A DNA stretch of 64,000 nt from Bacteroidota bacterium (GTDB lineage: Bacteria; Bacteroidota; Bacteroidia; Chitinophagales; Saprospiraceae), in the NCBI GenBank assembly GCA_024642705.1, contig JAHEAQ010000016.1:1-64000 (forward strand). The letters run 5' to 3'. Below are positions 47,681 to 57,091 of the stretch, in pieces. Position 1 is the stretch's first letter. The number at the start of each line of letters is the position of its first letter. Below the pieces are notes generated by a model. It was not told where the DNA came from, made no database searches, and worked only from the letters and a program-made list of their open reading frames with translations. A program made the position numbers and the translations under genes.

Positions 47681-47686
47681 ATTTTT

Positions 47687-48883
47687 ATGATAAAGTCATT
47701 TAGAGATAAATTTAATGCACAATTTTCAGAAGAAAAGTACGATTCATTTTTGAAAGACATCGAAGATGAATTTAAATATAAGCCAGATTTTAGGATCGCT
47801 GAATCTCCAGTTTTTATTCCAAAAAATCTAAAAAATAAACTTCTTGAAGCTTGTGATGATATTCTTGCTGTGGTTAATAAACCAAATTTCAAAGAATTAA
47901 CTAGAGATGCTATTATACATCCTTCGCTGCACGTTCCTGCGGAAGATTATAGGTCGAGGTTTATTCAATTTGACTTTGGGATTTGCAGAGATGAAAATGG
48001 TGAACTTACTCCAAAACTGATAGAATTACAAGGTTTCCCATCCCTTTACTTTTTTCAAGATTTTTTATCAAGTAAATACCGCAAACATTTTGATATACCA
48101 GCAAATGTTTCCATCCATCTAAATGGAATAAATAGAGAAGAATATGTCGAAATGTTGCGGCATGAGATTGTTGGGGAAACAGAACCAAGTCAAGTTGTTC
48201 TATTGGAGATTGAACCTGAAAAGCAAGTCACGAGAATTGACTTTTTGTGTGCCGAAAAACTACTAGGGATAAAGGTTTTGTGCATCAGTAAAATGAAAAA
48301 AAGAGGCAAGGAGTTGTTTTATGAAAATGAGGATGGAAAAGATGTGAAAATTTTAAAAATTTACAATCGAGTAATATTTGATGAATTGAACAAAAGATCA
48401 GATATCCAAAGAGAGTTTTATTTTAAAGATGAAGTGGATGTAGAATGGGTTGGACACCCAAATTGGTTTTTTAGAATAAGTAAATACACACTTCCTTTAC
48501 TGCATGGAAAATATGTTCCAAAATCTTATTATTTGGACAAATTAACAGCTTATCCAGAAGACTTGGAAAATTTTGTGTTAAAACCATTGTATTCCTTTGC
48601 AGGATCTGGCGTTTTACTTAACATAAATAAGGAAATTTTGGATGAAATTGAAGATAAAGAAAACTATATTTTACAAGAAAAAGTCCATTATGCCCCAGTA
48701 ATTGAAACACCTGATGGGTTCGCAAAATGTGAAATAAGAATGATGACTTTATTCAATACAAAAGAAAAAAAGGCCAACGTCGTTTGTAATTTAATGCGAT
48801 TAACAAAAGGTGAAATGGTAGGTGTTAAATACAACAAAAATAAAACCTGGGTAGGCGGCAGTATTGGATTTTTCGAAGAATAA
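47687..48883 (+). CDS. Circularly permuted-type ATP-grasp ligase (tentative)
   Basis: A 398-residue protein that I place among divergent ATP-grasp ligases. The metal-site-like IELQGFPSLYFFQ is at about residues 107-120. Late in the chain comes the nucleotide-binding loop ENFVLKPLYSFAGSGV (about 286-301), then YILQEKVHYAP and CEIRMMTLFN. Metal-site residues before the nucleotide loop is the order seen in glutathionylspermidine synthetase and circularly permuted ATP-grasp enzymes. It is 6 bases after the amidotransferase, an amidase-plus-synthetase pairing that recalls glutathionylspermidine metabolism. Last gene of the plus-strand operon. Confidence 0.65.
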   Translation: MIKSFRDKFNAQFSEEKYDSFLKDIEDEFKYKPDFRIAESPVFIPKNLKNKLLEACDDILAVVNKPNFKELTRDAIIHPSLHVPAEDYRSRFIQFDFGICRDENGELTPKLIELQGFPSLYFFQDFLSSKYRKHFDIPANVSIHLNGINREEYVEMLRHEIVGETEPSQVVLLEIEPEKQVTRIDFLCAEKLLGIKVLCISKMKKRGKELFYENEDGKDVKILKIYNRVIFDELNKRSDIQREFYFKDEVDVEWVGHPNWFFRISKYTLPLLHGKYVPKSYYLDKLTAYPEDLENFVLKPLYSFAGSGVLLNINKEILDEIEDKENYILQEKVHYAPVIETPDGFAKCEIRMMTLFNTKEKKANVVCNLMRLTKGEMVGVKYNKNKTWVGGSIGFFEE

Positions 48884-49034
48884 GAATTAGTAAAAATCAA
48901 TTCAGCTATAATTTTTCAGACTTAAGTTGTTTGTAAATACTCAGAATGGTTAAAGTTTCTCTGGGGATAAAGCTTTGGTGCTTAAATTTGATTGGCAATA
49001 TTTACAACCAAATGCATTGAATTAACCAAGAATC

Positions 49035-49082
49035 TTGTTTTAGTGGCATTTTTAACCAAAAAAGATGATGAAATTGTCATTT
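49035..49082 (+). repeat. Dispersed 48-base repeat, copy 2
   Basis: Begins TTGTTTTAGTGGCATTTTTA and matches 39061-39108. It sits in the gap between the two convergent amidoligase operons, where no gene or clear terminator was seen. Confidence 0.6.
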
Positions 49083-49133
49083 CATGCATATTTCTCGTCT
49101 ATTTGGGCAGACTTAATCATTTTTTATAACATC

Positions 49134-50336
49134 TTAATGCTCCAATTTATTAGACGGAGGAAGACTTGCGTGAAACTCTTTTGAAATTATTTCAGTATAT
49201 TTTTCCAACAATTCCAATACTCTTTCTCTAGAATCAGATTCTACAATAAAACCAATATGCCACGGAAAGTTCATCTTCCATTTAATTTCCTTGTCTTTGA
49301 ATATTGATATGTCTGGATATTCATATCTGGTTAAAGAAACTACAATTCCAGCATAGGTATTTTTTATTTTTGGTAATACATATGGGACTTTTTTGAATGC
49401 GGCAGTTTCTATTCTGGCCCATTCTCCCCATAAATTTACACCCGAAGCTATTTCAACCATTTCAGCAAGATTAGCCCCTCCTACCCTTGATGAAGTTTCA
49501 AGAAAATATATTTTACCATCAGATTTAGACTTAATAAATTCTGTGTGTGAAGCACCAAATCTTAATCCGAAGGCTTCCACAACCTGTTTATTTGCTTTAG
49601 TCAATGCTTTTTCATCTTTTGTGCCAGTTTCTATGGTACAAGAACGAAAGATTCCACCTCCATGGGCTACATTGAATGGTGTATCCAAATATTGGCTAAC
49701 CCTTGAAAACACAACTTTACCTTCATAATTCAAACAATCTACATGAAACACATCTCCAGGAGCAAACTTTTCTATTAAATACCTATGCCGGTCATCGCCT
49801 AATTCATTCACAATATTCCATAACTCTTGCTTGTTATTTATTTTCTGAATTCCTTTGGCCGAAGCCTCGAGTCTTGGTTTCAAAAGCCATGGAGCCGGCA
49901 CATTGTCAGCAAATTCATTTATTTCATTATCATTAAACAGTGGAATAAAATCTGGGATTTGGACTCCAGCATCCTTTGCCTTGAATCTCATTGCAAGTTT
50001 ATCTCTGAAATGCTGAGCTGTAGTTTCCCCCATTCCTGGCATTCTGAAATATTCCCTTAATCTAGCTACCTTTTCAACGTCAAAATCATCCAAAGCCACA
50101 AAAACATCAAATTTTAGTGAACGAAATTTGTAAGCTATTCCATTAGTTACATGCCCTTGGACCCATTCTTCAATGTAAAATACTTCATCAATAGAGTCCC
50201 ATGGCCAATCTTCGTGCTCAAGACTTTTTTTGGTGAGCAAGAAAACTACATTTCCCTCAGCTTTACAACTTTTTAAAAAGTCTTGGCCTTTAAAATAAGT
50301 GGAAACACATAAAAAATTTATAGGACGAGATTGCAT
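49134..50336 (-). CDS. ATP-grasp ligase, carbamoyl-phosphate-synthase-like
   Basis: A 400-residue ATP-grasp enzyme of the PurT/carbamoyl-phosphate synthase-large-subunit-like group. The order is: N-terminal Rossmann-like domain (residues 1-110), the ATP-grasp loop PWLLKPRLEASAKGIQKI (about 145-162), RYLIEKFAPGDVFHVDCLNY, then IYFLETSSRVGGANLAEM with the metal-binding glutamate and arginine. It belongs to a minus-strand operon of esterase - M17 aminopeptidase - this gene (gap 6 bases), convergent with the plus-strand amidoligase operon. A cytoplasmic ligase joining an amino or carboxyl partner is expected; the substrate cannot be told. Confidence 0.85.
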   Translation of the reverse strand: MQSRPINFLCVSTYFKGQDFLKSCKAEGNVVFLLTKKSLEHEDWPWDSIDEVFYIEEWVQGHVTNGIAYKFRSLKFDVFVALDDFDVEKVARLREYFRMPGMGETTAQHFRDKLAMRFKAKDAGVQIPDFIPLFNDNEINEFADNVPAPWLLKPRLEASAKGIQKINNKQELWNIVNELGDDRHRYLIEKFAPGDVFHVDCLNYEGKVVFSRVSQYLDTPFNVAHGGGIFRSCTIETGTKDEKALTKANKQVVEAFGLRFGASHTEFIKSKSDGKIYFLETSSRVGGANLAEMVEIASGVNLWGEWARIETAAFKKVPYVLPKIKNTYAGIVVSLTRYEYPDISIFKDKEIKWKMNFPWHIGFIVESDSRERVLELLEKYTEIISKEFHASLPPSNKLEH

Positions 50337-50342
50337 AATATT

Positions 50343-51764
50343 TTATATTAATGTTTTCATAAATTCAACTAAAAGTCTAACGCCATATCCAGACGCACAT
50401 TTCATTTTAGCATACTCCGAAGAGCCAAATGCTACGCCCGCAATATCTAAATGAGCCCATTTTTCATGCTCTTCGGTAAATGCTTCTAGAAATTTTGCAG
50501 CTGTAATAGCTCCAGCAATTGGTTTTCCGCTAAAGTTCCTAAGATCTGCAATATCAGACTGAATATCTTCGTCGAAATCATCATAAAGCGGCAGATGCCA
50601 TAATCTTTCATGAATACTCGCTCCTACTTTGCTTAGAGAATCCGCAAGTTCATTATTAGTTGTAAACATACCGCCAGCTGAATATCCAAGGGTTCTTACA
50701 ACGCTACCTGTTAAAGTTGCCAAATCAATCATATGGTCTGGATTGTATGTGTTAACCATATGACTTAATCCATCAGCTAGAACCAATCGTCCTTCAGCGT
50801 CGGTATCTATTATTTCAATAGTTTTTCCAGAATGCGAATGAATTACATCGCCTGGTCTAATACTATTTGCGTCAACTGCATTTTCTGCAGCAGCTATGAT
50901 TCCCACTACATTGATTTCTAATTTGAGTTTAGCTGCCAATTCAACAGCCCCAAGAACTGCAGCTGCTCCGCCCATATCACTCTTCATGTAATGAAGGTTA
51001 GCCGATGGCTTAATGGATAATCCACCAGTATCAAAAGTTATACCTTTTCCTACTAACCCTAAATCGATTTGATCTGTTTTCTTGGCCTTATGACTTACAA
51101 CAATTAAACAAGGTTCGTTTATACTCCCCTGCCCTACAGCTAATAATGCTCCAAAGCCTTCTTTCTCTAATTTGCTTTTATTCCAAACTTCACAATTATA
51201 GTTATATTTCTTAGCTGAATCCTGAGCCCATTTTCCTAGAAATTCTGGTGTTTTTTGGTTGGCAGGTGCATCAATTAGCGTTTTAATACTATTAATTGTA
51301 TCTCCACTTTGTTCGCCTTCTTTAATAAATCCCATTATATCGCCCAGAGCAACAAATGAAATTGTGGTGTCTTTTTTGGCTTCTATACCTTCATTTAGAT
51401 TTGACTTAAATACACCCAAATTATAAGTAGCCATTTGAATTCCTATAGCGGCTTGCTTAATTTCTTCAAAGTTTAAATTAGAACAATCCAATTGAATGTC
51501 CGACCAATATTTTTTATTATAAAAAGTAATTTTTCTAAATGCATCTTTCAGTTTTACTGCATCTTTTTCTTCTCCTAATCCCAAAAGGTAAATTCGTCTG
51601 CCCGAATTAGAATAAAGCATTTGGCATTTTGCAAAATCACCTTCAAAATCAATATTTTTAATTCCAGTTATTTTTTCAATTTGATTAGTATCAACCGCAT
51701 TTTTACGAAATGGTAAAATCAAATCTAGATCATAGTTTATCGTTGGTACTTGTATATACTTCAT
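50343..51764 (-). CDS. Leucyl aminopeptidase (M17)
   Basis: A 473-residue cytosolic metallo-aminopeptidase. The catalytic C-terminal half has VGKGITFDTGGLSIKP, YMKSDMGGAAAVLG and the family signature DTDAEGRLVLADGL, all needed for the two-zinc site, plus AGAITAAKFLEAF. The N-terminal domain is divergent. Members cleave N-terminal residues, and PepA also processes Cys-Gly from glutathione breakdown. Its 4-base overlap with the upstream esterase gene and 6-base gap to an ATP-grasp ligase suggest a dedicated trimming role in the pathway rather than general housekeeping; that is inference. Confidence 0.92.
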   Translation of the reverse strand: MKYIQVPTINYDLDLILPFRKNAVDTNQIEKITGIKNIDFEGDFAKCQMLYSNSGRRIYLLGLGEEKDAVKLKDAFRKITFYNKKYWSDIQLDCSNLNFEEIKQAAIGIQMATYNLGVFKSNLNEGIEAKKDTTISFVALGDIMGFIKEGEQSGDTINSIKTLIDAPANQKTPEFLGKWAQDSAKKYNYNCEVWNKSKLEKEGFGALLAVGQGSINEPCLIVVSHKAKKTDQIDLGLVGKGITFDTGGLSIKPSANLHYMKSDMGGAAAVLGAVELAAKLKLEINVVGIIAAAENAVDANSIRPGDVIHSHSGKTIEIIDTDAEGRLVLADGLSHMVNTYNPDHMIDLATLTGSVVRTLGYSAGGMFTTNNELADSLSKVGASIHERLWHLPLYDDFDEDIQSDIADLRNFSGKPIAGAITAAKFLEAFTEEHEKWAHLDIAGVAFGSSEYAKMKCASGYGVRLLVEFMKTLI

Positions 51765-52555
51765 ATTTTTTTATTGTAAAACAACCACTTTATTGCTTCA
51801 GGAAACTCTTCTCTCCAATAAATTTCTCCGTGTTCACCTTCAAGATTAATTTTCACTACCAGATCAAAAAAGTCGTTAGATATATCTTTTTTCAATAGTA
51901 TTTTTTCCATTTTTAACACATTTGGTAAGTGAGACTTACTTTCTTTGCCTCCTGCGTATAAATAAATCTTTGAACTTTGAGTTGGAGCAAAATCCATAGC
52001 ATTTTCAAAAATTATATTTGAAATCCACAAACTTGGAGAAAAAATCATCATTTTGCCAAAAATGTTCGGTTCAGTCAACCCTCCAAATAAACTAATCAAG
52101 CCACCCATTGAACTACCTCCTATACCAGTATTTTCATGGTCTTGTAAAGTGCGGTATTTGTTATTTACATAGGGAATTAATTTGTCTTTCATGAATTGTA
52201 TGTAATGTTTCCCTAATCCTTGCCCATATTTTGGGTGAAAATCAGGCAAATATTCTCTTATCCTTTCATGCTCTCCGTGATCAATTGCAATTATGATTAC
52301 GTCCTTAAAACCTTCTGAAGCAAGTTTGGATAGGGACTTATCAATTGCCCAATCTCCAAATGGGGCATGAGGATTAAACAAATTTTGTCCATCCTGAAGA
52401 TAAAGAACAGGGTACTTTTTATCAGAATCGTGATAATCATATGGTAATAAAGCTGATATTTTTCTTGTTGAGTCTAAATGGGCTACGGTATAAGCTTCTT
52501 CTATCACTACAATTATTGGGTCAAACTCGCTCACTTTTTTTGCGCCAAAATACAT
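51761..52555 (-). CDS. Esterase D-like alpha/beta hydrolase
   Basis: A 264-residue cytoplasmic hydrolase of the putative-esterase family. It has LPYDYHDSDKKYPVLYLQDG, the nucleophile serine in GIGGSSMGGLIS (about residue 146), and the histidine in GEHGEIYWREEFP. There is no signal peptide. The stop codon overlaps the start of the aminopeptidase gene. It parallels the esterase that opens the opposing operon, so each operon has one such hydrolase. Confidence 0.82.
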   Translation of the reverse strand: MYFGAKKVSEFDPIIVVIEEAYTVAHLDSTRKISALLPYDYHDSDKKYPVLYLQDGQNLFNPHAPFGDWAIDKSLSKLASEGFKDVIIIAIDHGEHERIREYLPDFHPKYGQGLGKHYIQFMKDKLIPYVNNKYRTLQDHENTGIGGSSMGGLISLFGGLTEPNIFGKMMIFSPSLWISNIIFENAMDFAPTQSSKIYLYAGGKESKSHLPNVLKMEKILLKKDISNDFFDLVVKINLEGEHGEIYWREEFPEAIKWLFYNKKI

Positions 52556-52735
52556 ATTAAATTCTAACTAGTTAATGAAATCAACAGAATTCATTCTTCA
52601 AAATATTTAAAATTTCAAAACTCAAAATTTAAAGCATTAATATTCTGACATTACTTTACAAATGAACACATTAGTAACTCAAGTCACAGACTGAAAACTT
52701 ATTCACCCTTAAATTTGTCTTTCTTAAAAAAACAT

Positions 52736-53266
52736 ATGAAAAATAATCTTAGATCAAATTTATTGATGGCATTATTGGCAAGCTTTACATTAGGACTTAC
52801 CCCTTTCTTTCCTGAGCCACACATTGTTGGCAAATTGAGATGGATTAAAGGAGGTGGAAAAGGAATGCAGCTTATGGATTATGCTGATCTTTTGATGCAT
52901 GGATTGCCATGGCTATTATTAGCCTATTTTCTATTTAAATACGTAAAATCAAATTTTGTAAATAAAAACAATCGTAACATGAATATTAAAGAATTATTAA
53001 AAGAAGAAAATGTAAAAATTATTGATGTAAGAGAAACTTATGAATATTCTTCAGATCACATTCCTGGCTCTGTAAATTTTCCGCTTTCTCAATTTGCAAA
53101 TTACTTGCCTAAATTAAAAGAAATGCAAGGTCCAATTATATTGTATTGCAGAAGTGGTGCAAGAAGCGGGCAAGCAGTCGCTTTCTTGAAAGCTCAAGGT
53201 GTTAACAATGCTTTTAATGGTGGTGGTTTGTATGAAATGGAAGGGTATACAAGCATTTTGAATTAA
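52736..53266 (+). CDS. Membrane-anchored rhodanese-like protein
   Basis: A 176-residue protein from ATG at 52736; an upstream TTG (52715) would add seven residues without support. Two hydrophobic segments (about 7-24 and 50-68) are followed by a rhodanese domain (about 80-176) with KIIDVRETYEYSSDHIPGS and the active-site loop YCRSGARSGQA, whose cysteine carries persulfide. The sulfurtransferase domain probably faces the periplasm or cytoplasm depending on topology, which cannot be fixed here. It precedes the persulfide dioxygenase-rhodanese gene at 53524, suggesting a shared sulfur-handling function. Confidence 0.85.
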   Translation: MKNNLRSNLLMALLASFTLGLTPFFPEPHIVGKLRWIKGGGKGMQLMDYADLLMHGLPWLLLAYFLFKYVKSNFVNKNNRNMNIKELLKEENVKIIDVRETYEYSSDHIPGSVNFPLSQFANYLPKLKEMQGPIILYCRSGARSGQAVAFLKAQGVNNAFNGGGLYEMEGYTSILN

Positions 53267-53523
53267 TCCAATATAATAAATATCATTCTAATAACAGATA
53301 TAAATTATTTGATTTAAAAAGTCTGAATAATAACTTTAAAAGTTAAAAAAAATAAGAATATGTTTTGCGGTTCACGATGTCCTTAAATTGTTTCAATATC
53401 AAAAAAATTCAATAATTAATTGAAAAAGGATATTGGTGAGCTAAATTATTCATAAAATAATTTGCCTCTAAAATCCACTTATTGTTTAATTAAAACCATT
53501 TATTGGTGATAAAAAAGAAAAAA

Positions 53524-54936
53524 ATGAAAATAGAACAAATTTATACGGGATGCCTTTCAGAAGCTGCTTATTATATTGAATCAGAGGGAGAAGCAGTTAT
53601 AATTGATCCTTTGCGTGAAACAAAACCTTATTTAGATAGAGCTAAAGCTGATAATGCAAAAATAAAATACATATTTGAAACACATTTCCATGCAGACTTT
53701 GTTTCTGGTCATATCGACTTGGCTAATAAAACTGGTGCTGAAATAGTATATGGACCTACAACGATGGAAACTGGCTTCAATAAAATAACTGCTACCGATG
53801 GTCAAATATTTAAAGTTGGTAAAGTTACTTTTGAAGTTTTGCATACTCCAGGACATACTATGGAAAGCAGTACATTTTTGCTTAGAAATGAAGTGGGAAA
53901 AGGAGTAGGTATTTTTACTGGAGACACTTTGTTTATTGGGGATGTTGGCCGTCCAGATTTAGCCCAAAAAGTAATTGCTGAATTAACTCAGGAAAAATTA
54001 GCAAGTCATCTTTATGATTCGTTGAGAAATAAAATCATGCCATTAGATGATGACATTATTGTATACCCAGGTCATGGTCAAGGTAGTGCCTGTGGCAAGA
54101 ACATGAGCAGTGAAACCATGGACACCCTTGGACATCAGAAAAAAACAAATTATGCACTTCGGGCAGATATGACAAAAAAAGAATTTACTAAAGAAGTGCT
54201 TACTGGTCTTATGCCTCCTCCTGGATATTTTCCTCAAAATGTAATGATCAATATTAAAGGTTATGAACCTTTAGATTCTGTATTAAAAAAAGGAAGTAAT
54301 GCTTTGACTCCACGCGAATTTGAAATGTTGGCAAATGAAACAAATGCAATAATTATTGATACAAGAGCAAAAGACGAGTTCAGAAAGGGGTTTATACCTA
54401 ATTCAATTTACATCGGAATTGATGGAAGTTTTGCAACTTGGGCTGGAACTTTGATTCCAGACGTAAAACAAGAAATCCTTATAGTTGCTGATGAAGATAA
54501 AGTGCAAGAGGTAATCACAAGGTTAGCTCGTGTTGGATACGATAACGCTCAAGGTTATTTAAAAGGTGGATTCGAAGCTTGGAAGCAAGAAAAAAGGGAA
54601 ATTGATTTTATCAAAACAGTAACTGCAGAACAATTATCAAAAATTACTGATCCAGAAATTGTGGATATCCGAAAAGCAAGCGAATTCAATAGTGAGCATA
54701 TAATGGGAGCAATCAATGCACCCTTAGATTATATCAATGAAAGTATGAAAAAATTACTCCCTTCGAGTACTTATTATATACATTGTGCAACTGGATACAG
54801 GTCATTAATTTTTATTTCAATACTTCAATCCAGAGGATACCGTAATTTAGTTGACGTAAAATGTGGGTTCAATAAAATGAAAGATTCTAAGTTATTTGAA
54901 GTTACTGATTATGTGTGTCCAAGCACATTATTGTAA
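53524..54936 (+). CDS. Persulfide dioxygenase-like metallo-hydrolase with two rhodanese domains
   Basis: A 470-residue protein from ATG at 53524. Residues 1-230 are an ETHE1-like metallo-beta-lactamase fold: THFHADFVSGH (metal site), HTPGHTMESS, GDTLFIGDVGRPDLA and YPGHGQGSACG. It would oxidise persulfide with iron. Two rhodanese domains follow. The first (about 275-370) has IIDTRAKDEF but its active-site loop is VADEDKVQE with no cysteine, so it is likely inactive. The second (about 380-465) has HCATGYRS with the cysteine intact. An analogous fusion, with sulfur-transfer and oxidation in one chain, is widespread in bacteria. The strong terminator at 54996-55026 ends it. Confidence 0.88.
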   Translation: MKIEQIYTGCLSEAAYYIESEGEAVIIDPLRETKPYLDRAKADNAKIKYIFETHFHADFVSGHIDLANKTGAEIVYGPTTMETGFNKITATDGQIFKVGKVTFEVLHTPGHTMESSTFLLRNEVGKGVGIFTGDTLFIGDVGRPDLAQKVIAELTQEKLASHLYDSLRNKIMPLDDDIIVYPGHGQGSACGKNMSSETMDTLGHQKKTNYALRADMTKKEFTKEVLTGLMPPPGYFPQNVMINIKGYEPLDSVLKKGSNALTPREFEMLANETNAIIIDTRAKDEFRKGFIPNSIYIGIDGSFATWAGTLIPDVKQEILIVADEDKVQEVITRLARVGYDNAQGYLKGGFEAWKQEKREIDFIKTVTAEQLSKITDPEIVDIRKASEFNSEHIMGAINAPLDYINESMKKLLPSSTYYIHCATGYRSLIFISILQSRGYRNLVDVKCGFNKMKDSKLFEVTDYVCPSTLL

Positions 54937-54995
54937 AACAATTAAGAATGATTTCTATTTTGTTATAGTTTAATAAATTTTGATTGGTTAAATAG

Positions 54996-55030
54996 AAAGG
55001 TGCATCTCGTAATGAAGTGCACCTTTTTCA
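54996..55030 (+). terminator. Intrinsic terminator after the persulfide dioxygenase gene
   Basis: AAAGGTGCA (54996-55004) pairs with TGCACCTTT (55018-55026), followed by TT. Confidence 0.85.
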
Positions 55031-55222
55031 TTAGATTAATATTTACACTTTAATTTGCATCCTGATTAAATAAATAGTTTAAAAAGGACAAGAAAAAAAT
55101 AAATGACCTCTTAAAAGGAGGGCATTTTACAAAATTTCACATTTTAATACTAACAACTATTATTAGTAAAAACAGCCAGATATTCGAATTTTCAAATATA
55201 ATTTTCGGGTTAAAAATTTAAA

Positions 55223-56512
55223 CTATAATTCGTAATATAATCCCAAGTTCAATCCAAGTCCGTGCAATCTATTTGAATTGTTATTAAAATTAAATGCATA
55301 TCTTCCAAAAGGTTCTACATACCCATTAATTCTATGAAATAATTTTCTCTCGAAACCAAAACCTCCGATCAAAGAATTTAATTGCAGCGAAGATCTTTTA
55401 CCATGAATTTCTACATAAACTTCATCTAGCCCGCGACTAAATTCGTATTGAAATTCTTCACTTAAAATAGAATTAAATTGCGCTCCAAATCTAAAATATG
55501 GCTTCCAATTTCTGTCCGAATAAAGTTTATATTTTCCTGAAATTGGAATAATTAAACTAGAAAGTGATAGGGAAAGTTTTTTGAATTCATCTCCCTCGGT
55601 ATAATCAGCTACCGCATATAATTTTGCAGTTTCATAATCCCAAATTGATATTGTTGAATTGGTTAAACCAATCCCGCTTTCAATTGAAAACCTTGGTGAA
55701 AACAGCATTTCTAAGTTCAAATTAGATCCAAATTCAAAACCAGTGTTGAAATTTTTTACAAACGCAAAAGTTGGAGCTTTTACAGATAATCCAAGGTTGT
55801 AATAATCAGGAGTTAATTTTGATAAAAAAGACTTTTTCTTTTTAACTAAAACTGTTGGACTCAAATTCCATTTTCTTATCAGATTTTCACTTGAAACATA
55901 CAATTGCAAGTTATTAAGAAGGTCAAAATTCACAATTTCATTGGATCTATTTAGTTGACCTAACCCAATATTCTCATTATTTATATTGGCAGCATCAGAA
56001 CCTAATTGGTTTGTTCCACTATCATGCAGAATTAAAGTAGAGAAATAAGGATCGTTTTTATATGGGCCATTTTGGATAGCATAAGAATATTGGTTTAGTT
56101 TTTCCTTTAAATATTCAATTTCATTTTTTAGTGCTGCATTAACCAACGCACTTTGTTGATTTTCTAAAATTTGATTTTCTTCTTGAGAAATTTTATGTTC
56201 TAAATATTTCGTGATGTATCGATTTTGAAAAATGGTATCTATCAAATAAACATTTTGTTTAACGTACACCGTATCAATATCTTGAAATGAATTGCTCAAA
56301 TCGGCATTATCATTTTTAGATCCTAAGGAATAACCAAAATATAAACACAAACCTAATGCAATAGGTAGCCAAGCCCACAAAGGTATTACTGCTTTGTTTC
56401 GATTCGAGTTGGAATCGATTTTGCCTTTAAGGTCCTCCCACATTGACCAATTAGTAGTTTCTTTGGGAGGTTCAGACATTTTTTGTTTTAACTTGTCGTA
56501 AAATTCTTCCAA
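55223..56512 (-). CDS. Anti-sigma-like membrane protein with C-terminal beta-barrel
   Basis: A 429-residue protein. The N-terminal 40 residues are a cytoplasmic anti-sigma-like patch (EEFYDKLKQKMSEPPKE, then NWSMWEDLKGKI), and one transmembrane helix lies at about 43-62 (LWAWLPIALGLCLYFGY). A coiled-coil-like part (about 105-145) leads to a C-terminal region (about 245-429) of alternating strands like outer-membrane barrels (AFVKNFNTGFEFGSN, ending LNLGLYYEL). Starting 3 bases after the ECF sigma stop, it is probably the sigma factor's regulator, sensing an envelope signal through the barrel-like domain. The pairing is well known in Bacteroidota; the signal is unknown. Confidence 0.75.
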   Translation of the reverse strand: MEEFYDKLKQKMSEPPKETTNWSMWEDLKGKIDSNSNRNKAVIPLWAWLPIALGLCLYFGYSLGSKNDNADLSNSFQDIDTVYVKQNVYLIDTIFQNRYITKYLEHKISQEENQILENQQSALVNAALKNEIEYLKEKLNQYSYAIQNGPYKNDPYFSTLILHDSGTNQLGSDAANINNENIGLGQLNRSNEIVNFDLLNNLQLYVSSENLIRKWNLSPTVLVKKKKSFLSKLTPDYYNLGLSVKAPTFAFVKNFNTGFEFGSNLNLEMLFSPRFSIESGIGLTNSTISIWDYETAKLYAVADYTEGDEFKKLSLSLSSLIIPISGKYKLYSDRNWKPYFRFGAQFNSILSEEFQYEFSRGLDEVYVEIHGKRSSLQLNSLIGGFGFERKLFHRINGYVEPFGRYAFNFNNNSNRLHGLGLNLGLYYEL

Positions 56513-56515
56513 ATT

Positions 56516-57091
56516 TTAATTATTTACAGGGTTATTAAAATCAATATTTTCCTCATGGTCTTGCCCTAGAATGTTAAAATTTTCTTTTAAAATCAATTGC
56601 AATTGTTTTTTTGCTCTATTTAAGTTCGATTTAGATGTTCCTTCTGATATATTAAGTATTTCAGCAATTTCATTGTGTTTGTATCCATCTATGATATAAA
56701 GATTAAATACTGACCTATAATGTGGACTTAATTTGCTTATACATTCCAATAATTCATCATAACTAATTTGGTCTAAAATATCTGGATCATTAGATTTCAA
56801 ATCGAACATATAATTCTCAATATCAGAAGTTTCATTTTTTTTACTCCTATAAAAATCGCTATTACAATTGATGATAATTCTTGCAAACCAGTTTTCAAAA
56901 GATCTTTCTATATCAAACAAATACAATTTATTAAAGACTCTCAAAAAAGCATTGCTTAAAATTTCCCTAGCATCATCATTATTAGAACTATACCTTCGGG
57001 CAATATGATAACCAAAGGAATAATACCTGTCGAATAAATGCCGTTGCGCTTTCTCTGATCCAGATAAGCATTGTTTGATTAGCTCTTTAAT
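56516..57091 (-). CDS. ECF RNA polymerase sigma factor, start codon unclear
   Basis: The coding frame clearly contains sigma70 region 2 (SGSEKAQRHLFDRYY, DDAREILSNAFLRVF) and region 4 (LSPHYRSVFNLYIIDGY, HNEIAEILNISEGTSKSNL). Region 2 begins well before the TTG at 56944, which is therefore not the true start. Upstream the frame stays open to an in-frame TGA at 57152-57154, but holds no ATG, GTG or TTG between. Candidate starts are ATT at 57091 (giving IKELIKQCLSG, the length seen in this family, 191 residues), or ATA at 57115. I give the ATT reading. A sequencing error or a frameshift from the small ORF at 57087-57155 remains possible. The anti-sigma-like gene follows 3 bases after the stop. 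Confidence 0.75.
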   Translation of the reverse strand: MKELIKQCLSGSEKAQRHLFDRYYSFGYHIARRYSSNNDDAREILSNAFLRVFNKLYLFDIERSFENWFARIIINCNSDFYRSKKNETSDIENYMFDLKSNDPDILDQISYDELLECISKLSPHYRSVFNLYIIDGYKHNEIAEILNISEGTSKSNLNRAKKQLQLILKENFNILGQDHEENIDFNNPVNN

